A DNA stretch of 64,000 nucleotides. Source: Paraburkholderia phytofirmans PsJN. GTDB lineage: Bacteria > Pseudomonadota > Gammaproteobacteria > Burkholderiales > Burkholderiaceae. How positions within the stretch are numbered: position 1 is the first letter of the stretch; each line of letters begins with the position of its first letter. The stretch is taken from assembly GCF_000020125.1 (NCBI RefSeq), contig NC_010681.1, forward strand, positions 1,612,001 to 1,676,000, read 5' to 3'. The position numbers and the translations under genes are program-made. The notes beneath the pieces are model-generated. The model was not told where the DNA came from and did no database searches. It saw only the letters and a list, made by a program, of their open reading frames with translations. Below are positions 1 through 8,521 of this stretch, piece after piece.

Positions 1-2586
1 GCGATCGAACAGCGGCTCTCGCGCGGCGGCCGCAAGAGTACGGTCGCGACCACGTCCGAGGTGTGGCACTTCCTGCGTCTGCTGTATGTGAAGCTCGGTC
101 TGCAGCATTGCATTCACGACGGCACGCCGGTCACGTCGCAGAGCGTCGAATCGATCGCGGCGCAGTTGCTGCGCGATCACAAAGGGCAGCATGTCGGTTT
201 TCTGGCGCCGCTGGTCGTGAATCGTAAAGGCGTCTACACGGATCTGGCGAAGTGGGCGAAGGCGCGTGGCAATACCCATCTGCGTGTGGATGGCGAATTC
301 GTGCCGGTGGACCCGTGGCCGAAGCTCGACCGTTTCCGCGAACATACGATCGAGTTGCCGGTGGCCGATCTCGTCGTGTCGCCGGACAATGAAACCGAAC
401 TGCGTCGGGCGCTCGATCAGACGTTGGAAGTCGGCAAAGGCGTGATGCATCTGCTGGCGCCTTTAGACGGTTTGCACGACGCGATCAGCGGCGGCCGCGC
501 CACGGCGAAACTCGGCGCGGTCAAGGTGCTGTCCACCAAGCGTGCGTGTCCGACGTGCGGCACGAGTTATCCGGAACTCGATCCGCGCATGTTCTCGTAC
601 AACAGCAAGCATGGCTGGTGTACCACCTGCGTCGGCACGGGTCTCGCGCTCACGCGCGAACAACGCGCGGTGTACGACGATACGATTGTCGTCGACGACA
701 ATCGTGGCCGCGAGCAAAGCCTGCCGTCGGAAGAGCAGGAGCCCGAAGGTCTCGTGGACGAACCGTGTCCGGATTGCGCCGGCACGCGTCTGAATCCCAC
801 GGCACGCGCGGTCACGTTCGACACGCAGGCGATTGTCGATGTCGCGCAATGGACCGTATCCGACACGCGCGCCTGGATCGACACGCTGGAAATGACCGGT
901 CGCGATGCGGAAATCGCGCGTGACGTAGTGAGCGAAATCGGCAGCCGTCTGCAGTTTCTCGAAGAAGTGGGCCTCGGCTATTTGAGTCTCGATCGTGCGG
1001 CGCCGAGTCTGTCGGGCGGCGAAGCGCAGCGCATCCGGCTTGCCGCGCAGCTCGGCAGCAACCTGCAAGGCGTCTGCTATGTGCTCGACGAACCGACCAT
1101 CGGTCTGCATCCGCGCGACAACCAGATTCTGCTGAACGCTTTGCGCAAGCTCGGTGAAAAGGGCAATACGCTGGTGGTCGTCGAGCACGACGAGGACACG
1201 ATCCGGCGTGCCGATCACATCATCGACATCGGCCCGGGCGCTGGCAAACGCGGCGGCACGCTGGTCGCGCAAGGCAGTGTGGCGGATCTGTCGGCGCAGC
1301 CCGATTCGCTGACCGGACAGTTTCTCGCGCAGCCCATCGTGCACCCGCTGCAGCCGCGTCGCGAAGTGGTCGCGCCGGGCAAGCGCACGGCCGCGGTGCC
1401 GGAGAACTGGCTGACCGTGCATGGCGGCAAGTTGCATAACTTGCGCAACGTTACGGTCGGCATTCCTTTGTCGCGACTCGTCGCGGTCACTGGCGTCAGC
1501 GGTTCCGGCAAATCGACGCTCGCACGCGACGTGCTGATGAGCAACCTGCTGGATGCCGTCGGGCGTTCGGTGTTGTCATCGCCGGCCACGCGGCGCGCGC
1601 GCGCGGCGGCCGAAGAAAAACCGGCAGCGAACCGGCGTTCCAGCGTGCTGGCGCGTACGGCGCCGCGCGCGCCGCTAAACGTTACGCATGCGTGGCAAGG
1701 CTGCGATTCGATCACCGGCTGGGAAACCATCGACCGCGTACTCGAGGTCGATCAAACGCCGATCGGCAAGACACCGCGTTCGTGTCCGGCCACTTACATC
1801 GGCGTGTGGGACGCAATCCGCAAGCTGTTCGCCGGCACGCTCGAAGCGCGCGCGCGTGGCTATACGGCCTCGCGTTTCTCGTTTAACACCGGCGAAGGCC
1901 GTTGCCCGGCTTGCGAGGGGCAGGGCGTGCGTACCATCGGCATGAGCTTCCTGCCCGATGTGAAGGTGCCTTGCGACGTGTGTCACGGGCAGCGCTTCAA
2001 TCCGGAAACGCTCGCGGTTACGTGGCGCGGCAAGAATATCGGCGACGTACTGACCATGGAAATCGACGAAGCCGTCGAGTTCTTTGCGCCCATCACGAAT
2101 ATTGCTCATCCATTGCAGTTGATGAAAGACGTAGGGCTTGGCTATCTCACGCTGGGTCAGCCGTCGCCCACGTTGTCCGGCGGCGAGGCGCAACGTATCA
2201 AGCTCGTTACCGAATTGAGCAAGGTGCGCGACGACATTACGCGGCGCGGGCAGAAGCCGCCGCATACGCTATATGTGCTGGACGAACCGACCGTGGGCCT
2301 GCATATGGCCGACGTCGCCAAGCTGATTCGCGTGCTGCATCGTCTCGCGGACGGCGGCCATAGCGTCGTTGTCATCGAGCACGATCTGGATGTGATCGCC
2401 GAGGCGGACTGGATCATCGACCTCGGTCCTGAAGGCGGCGTAGGCGGTGGGGCGATTGTCGCTGCTACGGATCCCGAAGGACTGTCGCGCGTTGCGGCGA
2501 GTCACACGGGCGCCGCGTTACGGCCGGTTCTCGCACGATCGCGTAACAACAGTGCTGTCGTGGCGGGCGAGGGTACGAACGGTTAA
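1..2586 (+). CDS. uvrA: Excinuclease ABC subunit A (UvrA), 5' end outside the window
   Basis: DNA-damage recognition ATPase of nucleotide excision repair, cytoplasmic, acting as a dimer with UvrB. The reading frame is open from base 1, so the start lies upstream; about 861 codons are visible. In order I see a first zinc module (CPTCG...CTTC), the first ABC signature LSGGEAQRIRL with Walker B VLDEPTIGLHP, a second Walker A GVSGSGKST, a second zinc module (CPACEGQG...CDVC), the second signature LSGGEAQRIKL, and Walker B VLDEPTVGLHM. Against the usual ~940-residue protein, roughly the first 80-100 residues (with the first Walker A) are missing if this is a standard UvrA. Burkholderia also carry a much longer UvrA paralogue, and the window cannot tell the two apart. 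An Ala/Arg-rich stretch follows the second Walker A. Family assignment is very secure. Confidence 0.95.
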   Translation, partial: AIEQRLSRGGRKSTVATTSEVWHFLRLLYVKLGLQHCIHDGTPVTSQSVESIAAQLLRDHKGQHVGFLAPLVVNRKGVYTDLAKWAKARGNTHLRVDGEFVPVDPWPKLDRFREHTIELPVADLVVSPDNETELRRALDQTLEVGKGVMHLLAPLDGLHDAISGGRATAKLGAVKVLSTKRACPTCGTSYPELDPRMFSYNSKHGWCTTCVGTGLALTREQRAVYDDTIVVDDNRGREQSLPSEEQEPEGLVDEPCPDCAGTRLNPTARAVTFDTQAIVDVAQWTVSDTRAWIDTLEMTGRDAEIARDVVSEIGSRLQFLEEVGLGYLSLDRAAPSLSGGEAQRIRLAAQLGSNLQGVCYVLDEPTIGLHPRDNQILLNALRKLGEKGNTLVVVEHDEDTIRRADHIIDIGPGAGKRGGTLVAQGSVADLSAQPDSLTGQFLAQPIVHPLQPRREVVAPGKRTAAVPENWLTVHGGKLHNLRNVTVGIPLSRLVAVTGVSGSGKSTLARDVLMSNLLDAVGRSVLSSPATRRARAAAEEKPAANRRSSVLARTAPRAPLNVTHAWQGCDSITGWETIDRVLEVDQTPIGKTPRSCPATYIGVWDAIRKLFAGTLEARARGYTASRFSFNTGEGRCPACEGQGVRTIGMSFLPDVKVPCDVCHGQRFNPETLAVTWRGKNIGDVLTMEIDEAVEFFAPITNIAHPLQLMKDVGLGYLTLGQPSPTLSGGEAQRIKLVTELSKVRDDITRRGQKPPHTLYVLDEPTVGLHMADVAKLIRVLHRLADGGHSVVVIEHDLDVIAEADWIIDLGPEGGVGGGAIVAATDPEGLSRVAASHTGAALRPVLARSRNNSAVVAGEGTNG

Positions 2587-3572
2587 TGCAGCAGAGCGGC
2601 GCGACCAACGTTGCGCTGCTCCTGCTTGCTCGTCTGTTCGACGCGCAGAAGTTTGCCGGTGCACGATTCACTTCACTCTGACCAAACCATTCGGTCCTCG
2701 CGAGAATTGCGCGGTACAGCCCGCCAACGTCGTACCGATGTCACTCCGCCCGTCATTACTGGCGTTGTTGGCTTAATGTAATTTATTGGAATTGTTTTGT
2801 AATTCAATTCGGCGTGTAATTGGGATGCGTAAATAAAGTGTCGTAAATACCGCTAAAAATATTTTTAAAGGCTTCTCGCCTTCTGCTATCGTCTCGCCTT
2901 CGGCGCGGTCACACTCCGGCGCCCGATCACCACGACAAACTTCCTGCCCGCGATCCACGCAAGCCATGCTGCGAGGGCGTCTAAACGCCTGCCCAATGGG
3001 CCTTTCGCGTTCCGGATCAGCCGTTCGGTCAGCAGCTTTTCGTGCATCGATGCACGCTAAACGTGCAGTGAATTCCCAATTGTCGGGCAGAAACATCTGA
3101 ATGCTTATCTGCTCCACATACGCTTATTCTTTTAAAGCGCCGCGAATTCGGCATGAGTTAGAGTTACCTCTCTAAACTAAGTATGTTGTCATCAAAAAAA
3201 GTTTGACCGTACATTTTTTGTCCTGCTATTGTTGCCACCCATGAAACGCATGTGACACGCGCGCAAAAAGTTCCAGGCGCTACGAGTTATAGAGATCAGG
3301 TTGTCTCCGGCGTTCATGCAAGGCAGAAGCGAACGGCTCAAATTTATTCTATTAGTAGTTCTACTTAGATCGATTATTCGGCTTACATGAGGCATGGCGA
3401 CCGTCTCCCGCAGGCGCGTCCGTGTCGTCAGATCGGAGCCGGGTAGTGTCACGTCCGTTTTGGACTCCGAATCAAAGACCGCTGGTCGCCAGCTGGTTGA
3501 TGTGAATGCTTTTTGCGGCAAGTAAGCGCAGTGCAGTTACAGAAATGGACGATTCACGCCGGAGGAGTAAAG
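2587..3572. other. Long AT-richer non-coding region between uvrA and tonB
   Basis: Nearly 1 kb with no convincing gene: the open frames here are short, lack ribosome sites and have arginine-rich, non-family-like translations. Base composition is visibly more AT-rich than the flanks. It holds a 16-bp perfect palindrome at 3041-3056. A weak sigma70-like pair, TTGACC then TATTGT 18 bp later, lies near 3205-3235 on the plus strand. I found no clear Fur box even though a tonB operon follows. Confidence 0.5.
3041..3056. repeat. 16-bp perfect palindrome CGTGCATCGATGCACG
   Basis: Seen directly: the 16 bases are their own reverse complement. The site lies in the non-coding region upstream of tonB and could be a dimeric regulator operator or a cruciform. 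No T-tract follows, so it is not an intrinsic terminator. Confidence 0.6.
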
Positions 3573-4280
3573 GTGGGTACGAAAGTCGAAGGGCATTTTC
3601 CGGCAGCAGCGGCCATGCAGAGGCCGGGGCGCCCGCGTGAGTTTGGGCGCAAGCAGCAAAACCCAGTACGCCGCTTTGGCGGCATCGCAGCTGTTCTGCT
3701 TTTGCACATCGTGCTGATTTACGCACTGATCAATGGCCTCGCCACCAAGGTCGTGCAGGTCATCCAGCATCCTATCGAAACGAAAATCATCGAACCGGTG
3801 AAGCCACCGCCTCCGCCGCCGTTGCCCACGGTGCAATTGCCGCCGCCGAAATTCGCGCCGCCGCCGCCGCCGTTCGTGCCGCCGCCGGAAGTGCAGGTGC
3901 AAACGCCCCCGCAGCCGACCATCACGCATCAGGCCGCGCCGGTCGTGTCGGCGCCTGCCGTAGCGCCGCCCGCACCGCCGGCGCCGCCCGCGCCGACGAA
4001 GCCCGTAAGTACCGAAGTCGGCGTGGTGTGTCCGAACTCGGATCAGATCCGTTCGTCGATCCGCTACCCGAAGGAAGCGCAGGAAAACAACGTGACGGGT
4101 GATGTTCTCATTGAATTCGTTGTCGACCCGCAGGGCCATATTACGAATGAACGCGTTGCCAAATCCTCGGACGACTCCTCACTGGATCGTGCGGCGTTCA
4201 ACGCAGTCAAGCAGTTCACGTGCGTTTCCCAAGGCCAACCTGTCCGTGTGCAAGTTCCGTTCTCCTTTAATTTGAACTGA
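3573..4280 (+). CDS. tonB: TonB family energy-transducing protein
   Basis: Inner-membrane-anchored periplasm-spanning protein that passes proton-motive-force energy from ExbB/ExbD to outer-membrane receptors. The 235 residues show one N-terminal membrane anchor (GGIAAVLLLHIVLIYALI), a long Pro-rich periplasmic spacer (PPPPPPLP, PPPPPFVPPP) and a C-terminal TonB domain with YPKEAQ, a G-x-V-x-x-x-F strand and SSDDSSLDRAA. I chose GTG 3573 because GGAGGAG lies five bases upstream; a TTG 60 bases earlier has no such site. It heads the tonB-exbB-exbD-exbD-TPR set and probably serves the receptor at 8522-11266. Certain as a family; the partner receptor is inferred from position. Confidence 0.93.
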   Translation: MGTKVEGHFPAAAAMQRPGRPREFGRKQQNPVRRFGGIAAVLLLHIVLIYALINGLATKVVQVIQHPIETKIIEPVKPPPPPPLPTVQLPPPKFAPPPPPFVPPPEVQVQTPPQPTITHQAAPVVSAPAVAPPAPPAPPAPTKPVSTEVGVVCPNSDQIRSSIRYPKEAQENNVTGDVLIEFVVDPQGHITNERVAKSSDDSSLDRAAFNAVKQFTCVSQGQPVRVQVPFSFNLN

Positions 4281-4356
4281 ATTCACTGGCTGTTCGGTAC
4301 CGGTAGCGATTTATCAGTCTTAGTTTAGAAGTTGTACTAATGAACTTGGAGCAGGC

Positions 4357-5262
4357 ATGAAGAAGCGTACTCTCGCCGCACTGGCGGCAAGCATGTTGAT
4401 CGCCGTGACCACGGTGGATTTTGTTGCGCCGCAAATGGCTCATGCGCAGGCTAGCGAAGCCACGGCGTCGGCTACCGCCGCACCGGCCACCGCCGCGCCG
4501 CAAACCGCGAGCGCAGCCGCCGACGAAGCGGTGCCGCCGCCGGCACCGGCTACGTCCGAGACTGTCAGCAACCCCTACGGCCTTAGCGCCCTCTGGAATA
4601 ACGGCGACTTCGTCGCCCGCTTCGTGCTGATTCTGCTGGTGCTCATGTCGATGGGCAGCTGGTACATCATGATCACCAAGTTCGTCGAACAGTTCCGCGC
4701 GAACCGCCGCGCGAAGAGCGCCGACGAGCAGTTGTGGACTGCGCCGTCGCTGGTCGAAGGCGCGAAGCTGCTCGATGAAACGTCGCCGTTCCGCTTCATC
4801 GCCGAAACCGCTATCGAAGCGGGCGAGCATCATGACGAAGCGCTGCTCGAAGCCGTGGACCGCAACACGTGGATCGACACGTCGGTCGAGCGTGCGATCA
4901 CCAACGTGTCGAATCGTCTGCAAGACGGTTTGGCTTTCCTCGGTACGGTGGGCTCGACGGCGCCGTTCGTCGGGCTGTTCGGTACGGTGTGGGGGATTTA
5001 TCACGCGCTGACGGCCATCGGCATTGCCGGCCAGGCGTCGATCGACAAGGTCGCGGGTCCGGTGGGCGAGGCGCTGATCATGACGGCGATCGGCCTCGCG
5101 GTCGCGGTGCCCGCGGTGCTCGGCTACAACTTCCTGGTTCGTCGCAACAAGTCGGTGATGGAGCGCGTTCGTGCATTCGGCGCGCAGCTGCACACCGTGT
5201 TGCTGGCCGGCAGCCGCCGCCCGGCGCGCGCCGTGGCTCGCGAAGCGTCGCTGGTTCAATAA
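4357..5262 (+). CDS. exbB: ExbB/TolQ/MotA proton-channel protein
   Basis: Inner-membrane channel subunit that, with ExbD, energises TonB. The 301 residues begin with a signal-like leader (charged MKKR, hydrophobic run, AHA) and an Ala/Pro-rich stretch to about residue 70. Three membrane segments follow: FVLILLVLMSMGSWYIMITKF, then the conserved LAFLGTVGSTAPFVGLFGTV region, then TAIGLAVAVPAVLGYNF. The leader plus spacer resembles the extended ExbB class rather than the short E. coli protein. A GGAG site precedes the ATG. It is 76 bp downstream of tonB and 12 bp ahead of exbD, so co-transcription is likely. Confidence 0.93.
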   Translation: MKKRTLAALAASMLIAVTTVDFVAPQMAHAQASEATASATAAPATAAPQTASAAADEAVPPPAPATSETVSNPYGLSALWNNGDFVARFVLILLVLMSMGSWYIMITKFVEQFRANRRAKSADEQLWTAPSLVEGAKLLDETSPFRFIAETAIEAGEHHDEALLEAVDRNTWIDTSVERAITNVSNRLQDGLAFLGTVGSTAPFVGLFGTVWGIYHALTAIGIAGQASIDKVAGPVGEALIMTAIGLAVAVPAVLGYNFLVRRNKSVMERVRAFGAQLHTVLLAGSRRPARAVAREASLVQ

Positions 5263-5274
5263 GCGGAGTCCGTC

Positions 5275-5697
5275 ATGGCAATGAGCGTTGGGCAGGACGA
5301 CAACGACGAGGTCATCTCCAGTATCAACACCACGCCGCTCGTCGACGTGATGCTGGTTCTGCTGATCATCTTTCTGATCACGATTCCGGTCGTGACGCAT
5401 ACGGTGCCGGTGCAATTGCCGAAGGAGACGATCCAGCCGCTGCAGACCACGCCCAAAAGTATCGTCATCGCGGTGAACCGCGACGGCGACTTCTTCTGGA
5501 ACGAGAAGCAGGTCGATGCGCCGACGCTGCTGGCACGCCTGAAGACCGTGTCGGTCATGACGCCGCAACCGGAAGTGCATGTTCGCGGCGACCAGAGCGC
5601 GCGTTATGAGTTCATCGGCCGGGTCATTACCGAGTGCGAGCGCGCCGGTATCGCCAAGGTTTCGTTTATCACTGAGCCGCCCGCGCGCGGCGGCTGA
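5275..5697 (+). CDS. exbD: ExbD/TolR biopolymer transport protein, first copy
   Basis: Single-pass inner-membrane partner of ExbB. Of 140 residues, the cytoplasmic head is acidic (DDNDE), then comes the signature SINTTPLVDVMLVLLIIFLI with the membrane Asp needed for proton flow, then a periplasmic domain ending RAGIAKVSFITEPP. It is one of two adjacent, clearly diverged copies; this one carries a different periplasmic domain (VPVQLPKE) from the next gene. Confidence 0.93.
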   Translation: MAMSVGQDDNDEVISSINTTPLVDVMLVLLIIFLITIPVVTHTVPVQLPKETIQPLQTTPKSIVIAVNRDGDFFWNEKQVDAPTLLARLKTVSVMTPQPEVHVRGDQSARYEFIGRVITECERAGIAKVSFITEPPARGG

Positions 5698-5721
5698 GTT
5701 TGCGATCGACAGGAGCCGAAA

Positions 5722-6150
5722 ATGGGAATGAACGTATCGTCGGGCGGCGGCAGCGAACCGGATGTGATGGTCGACATCAACACCACGCCGCTGATCGACG
5801 TGATGCTGGTGTTGCTGATCATGCTGATCATCACGATCCCGATTCAGACGCACGCCATCAAGATGAACCTGCCGGTCGGCAATCCGCCGCCGCCGATCAC
5901 GCAGCCTGAAGTGGTGCAGATCGATATCGACTTCGACGGCACCACGACCTGGAACGGCCAGCCGGTGCCGAACCGCGCGGCGCTCGAATCCAGGCTCGCG
6001 CAAGTGGCCGCCGAACCGGTTCAAGCCGAAATCCATTTGCGGCCGAACAAGCTGGTGCCGTACAAGGATGTCGCGGAGGTCATGGCGTCCGCGCAACGAC
6101 TGGGCGCGACCAAGATCGGCCTGATCGGCAATGAGCAGTACATGCAATAG
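5722..6150 (+). CDS. exbD: ExbD/TolR biopolymer transport protein, second copy
   Basis: Second ExbD-like subunit, 142 residues, with the same membrane signature (DINTTPLIDVMLVLLIMLIIT) including the essential Asp and a periplasmic domain ending RLGATKIGLIGNEQ. An AGGAG site precedes the ATG. Dual ExbD genes are known in Xanthomonas-type tonB-exbB-exbD1-exbD2 systems, where the second copy can be needed for some substrates only. Here both seem intact. Confidence 0.92.
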   Translation: MGMNVSSGGGSEPDVMVDINTTPLIDVMLVLLIMLIITIPIQTHAIKMNLPVGNPPPPITQPEVVQIDIDFDGTTTWNGQPVPNRAALESRLAQVAAEPVQAEIHLRPNKLVPYKDVAEVMASAQRLGATKIGLIGNEQYMQ

Positions 6151-6159
6151 GGAAGGGCA

Positions 6160-7344
6160 ATGCAAACGATTCATCACCGGTTCAAGCGCGCCGTTATCGC
6201 GGCCGCTCTCGTGCTGCCGCTCGCCGCTCATGCCGCCGACACATTGCGGCCGGACGTGGCGAAGCCGCTGAATGCCGCACAGGATCTGTATCGCGCGCAC
6301 AAGTACAAGGACGCGCTGACGAAGATCGATCAGGCGGCGGCTGTGCCCGGCAAGACGCCGTACGAGAGCACCATGATCGAGCAGATGCGTGGCGCCGCAG
6401 CCGTGGCGGCGGGTGAAACCGGCGTGGCTGCTCAGGCGTACGAAACGTTGCTGAGTTCGGGCAAGTTGAGCGGCGCTGACGAGCAACGCACGTCGGCGGC
6501 ATTGGCCGGCATCTACTTCCAGCAGAAGAACTACGCGCAGGCGGCGAAGGTCGCGCAGCGTTATCTGAAGTCGGGTGGCAGCGATCCGGACATGCGCACG
6601 CTGCTGGTTCAGTCTTACTACCTGTCGAACGATTGCGCGAGCGTGGTGAGCCTGCTCAAGCCCGGCATCGACGCGCAGGTGCGTGCCGGTCACGCGCCTG
6701 ACGAATCGCAACTGCAATTGCTCGGCACGTGTGCGCAACGTGTGAAGGATGATGCCACGTACCGCAGCACGCTCGAAAAGCTGGTTGCCTATCATCCGAA
6801 GCAGTCTTACTGGGACGATCTGTTCTCGGCGATCCGCAACAAGCCGGGCTATTCGTCGAAGCTCGATATCGACACGTATCGCTTGCGTCGCGCGACCGGC
6901 TCGCTGTCGACCGCCGACGACTACATGGAAATGACCCAGCTGGCGATCGTGGCCGGCACCACTGCGGAGGGCAAGCAGGTTATCGATCAGGGCTTTACAG
7001 CGGGCGTTCTGGGACGCGACGCGCAGGCGGATCGCGAGAAACGCCTGCAGGCGCTCGCGGCCAAACGCGCGCAAGCGCCCTCCGATCCGGCGAACCCCGT
7101 TGCTCCCGTCGATGTGGGTTTCAACCAGGTTTTTGCGGGGCAGGCGAAACAGGGTCTGGCGGCAATGGATGCCGCGATCGCCAAGGGCGGGCTCGACCAT
7201 CCGGATCAGGCGCAGCTGCATCTCGGCGAGGCGTACTACATCGCGGGCGACAAGGCTCGCGCGGTGCAAACATTCCGTGCGGTGAAAGGCACCGACGGTT
7301 CGGCTGATCTCGCGCGTTTGTGGGTGCTGGTGGCGTCGAAATAA
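6160..7344 (+). CDS. Periplasmic tetratricopeptide-repeat protein of the TonB operon
   Basis: 394 residues: an N-terminal signal peptide (positively charged start, hydrophobic run, cleavage after AHA near residue 25), then alpha-helical repeats of TPR character such as AAQDLYRAHKYKDALTKID and LAGIYFQQKNYAQAAKVAQR, and a final repeat LHLGEAYYIAGDKARAVQTF. Nine bases separate it from the second exbD and a GGGAAGGG ribosome site precedes its ATG. TPR proteins accompany some auxiliary TonB2-type systems and are thought to assist the energised complex; the exact role here is unknown. Confidence 0.8.
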   Translation: MQTIHHRFKRAVIAAALVLPLAAHAADTLRPDVAKPLNAAQDLYRAHKYKDALTKIDQAAAVPGKTPYESTMIEQMRGAAAVAAGETGVAAQAYETLLSSGKLSGADEQRTSAALAGIYFQQKNYAQAAKVAQRYLKSGGSDPDMRTLLVQSYYLSNDCASVVSLLKPGIDAQVRAGHAPDESQLQLLGTCAQRVKDDATYRSTLEKLVAYHPKQSYWDDLFSAIRNKPGYSSKLDIDTYRLRRATGSLSTADDYMEMTQLAIVAGTTAEGKQVIDQGFTAGVLGRDAQADREKRLQALAAKRAQAPSDPANPVAPVDVGFNQVFAGQAKQGLAAMDAAIAKGGLDHPDQAQLHLGEAYYIAGDKARAVQTFRAVKGTDGSADLARLWVLVASK

Positions 7345-7386
7345 GAGCACTCCGTTCGCTTCAAGTTATCTCAGATGAGACGCGTA

Positions 7387-7407
7387 CCCTCGCGGTGGAC
7401 GCGAGGG
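7387..7407. repeat. 8-bp perfect hairpin after the TonB operon
   Basis: CCCTCGCG and CGCGAGGG flank a 5-nt loop, 43 bases after the TPR gene stop. No T-run follows, so it may be a transcript-stabilising or Rho-assisted end rather than a true intrinsic terminator. Confidence 0.5.
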
Positions 7408-7641
7408 AGTGCGCTCGTCCCAATGAATGCGGATCCGTCTTTCATGCGGATATGTGGACGCGGTAGCAACTATCAAAAAGGTTGTCGGAAGAAGAAAAGT
7501 CTTCTGGATAACAAATTGATGCGGTTGTCCACGGCGAACTATGAGCACGGCTATCACGGACGTTTCAGGGAGAACGTTACGCTCGACGAAACATAATTTG
7601 CATATATCAAACTATTTTTGACTACGGGATTCTGTCTTGCT

Positions 7642-8217
7642 ATGGTCTTGCCACTCAATAACAAGGCACATGTTGCAATCTCTATAGGAAGCAAAATCCG
7701 CGCGCTGCGCCAACGGCTCAGTCGCACGCTGGATGAAGTGGCAACGACCGCAGGCATTTCCAAGCCGTTTTTGTCGCAGGTGGAACGGGGTCATGCAACA
7801 CCTTCGATTACGTCGCTAGTCGGTATTGCGCGAGCTTTGGGTGTGACGGTGCAGTATTTCGTCGACACGCCGACAGAAGATAAGTCGGTGCGTCGAGGAA
7901 GCGAGTTGAAGTACTTCGGATTTGACGGAACCGCCAATCTGTTCGGAAGGCTGACGAACCTGTCGGTCGGCGGCAAGCTGGAAGTGATCCTCGTCAGGAT
8001 GCCGGTGGGGCAGAACCCGTCGGAAGTCACAACGCACGCCGGTGAAGAATTCTTGTATGTGATGAGCGGCCAGATCTCGCTCACTCTGGAAGGCACGACG
8101 TTCGTATTGCAGGCAGGCGACACGGCGCATTACGAGTCTACCGTGCCGCACTCCTGGTCCAATACCGCGCGTGAAGAGGCGGTGGTCGTGTGGGTCGGGA
8201 CGCCAAGACTGTTTTAG
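7642..8217 (+). CDS. XRE-family regulator with C-terminal cupin sensor domain
   Basis: 191-residue cytoplasmic transcription regulator. An N-terminal helix-turn-helix (IRALRQRLSRTLDEVATTAG, SKPFLSQVERGHATPSI) is followed by a cupin barrel (GEEFLYVMSGQISLTLEG, then GDTAHYESTVPHSW). Proteins of this build usually control uptake or catabolism of amino acids, polyamines or peptides through a small ligand bound in the cupin. It lies between the tonB set and the TonB-dependent receptor and may control one or both. I took ATG 7642; an in-frame TTG at 7618 is possible. An imperfect dyad, TTTG-N7-CAAA, lies at 7598-7612 and could be an operator. Confidence 0.87.
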   Translation: MVLPLNNKAHVAISIGSKIRALRQRLSRTLDEVATTAGISKPFLSQVERGHATPSITSLVGIARALGVTVQYFVDTPTEDKSVRRGSELKYFGFDGTANLFGRLTNLSVGGKLEVILVRMPVGQNPSEVTTHAGEEFLYVMSGQISLTLEGTTFVLQAGDTAHYESTVPHSWSNTAREEAVVVWVGTPRLF

Positions 8218-8521
8218 TGCCGCAGGCTGTGCTTTAGAAGAAAGCACTCGCTCGATATTTGTAAGCATTACTTAGGTGTATACCAGCGATTTGGAAATCT
8301 GGGCCGGTAGATGACGGAGTCCGCTCGCGTGGCAGTAGAAATGGCATCAATTGGAAAGCGCTGCGCATTCCGATTGCAATAAATTAGTAGTCCGACGCTG
8401 ACTTATTTTGAAGTTGCTTTAACGGAACGCGGCGCAAGATCGCCGTATATCGAGTAGAGCGGTTCACGAGACCACTCTTCACATACTGCTGTGGCCTTAC
8501 TGACGAGCGAGAAGGGGAAAA
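8218..8521. other. Leader/promoter region of the TonB-dependent receptor
   Basis: About 300 bases without a gene and with AT-rich patches (around 8250-8300 and 8370-8410). It must carry the promoter of the receptor gene. I could not identify a confident -35/-10 pair or a known riboswitch. Confidence 0.45.

Noticed and set aside
2773-3117. 114-codon minus-strand frame in the uvrA-tonB gap
   Set aside because: No ribosome site or family feature; composition looks like non-coding sequence.
4267-7350. 1027-codon open frame on the minus strand across tonB-exbB-exbD-TPR
   Set aside because: It is antisense to five well-recognised genes, Arg/His-rich, and without family motifs: a GC-rich shadow frame.
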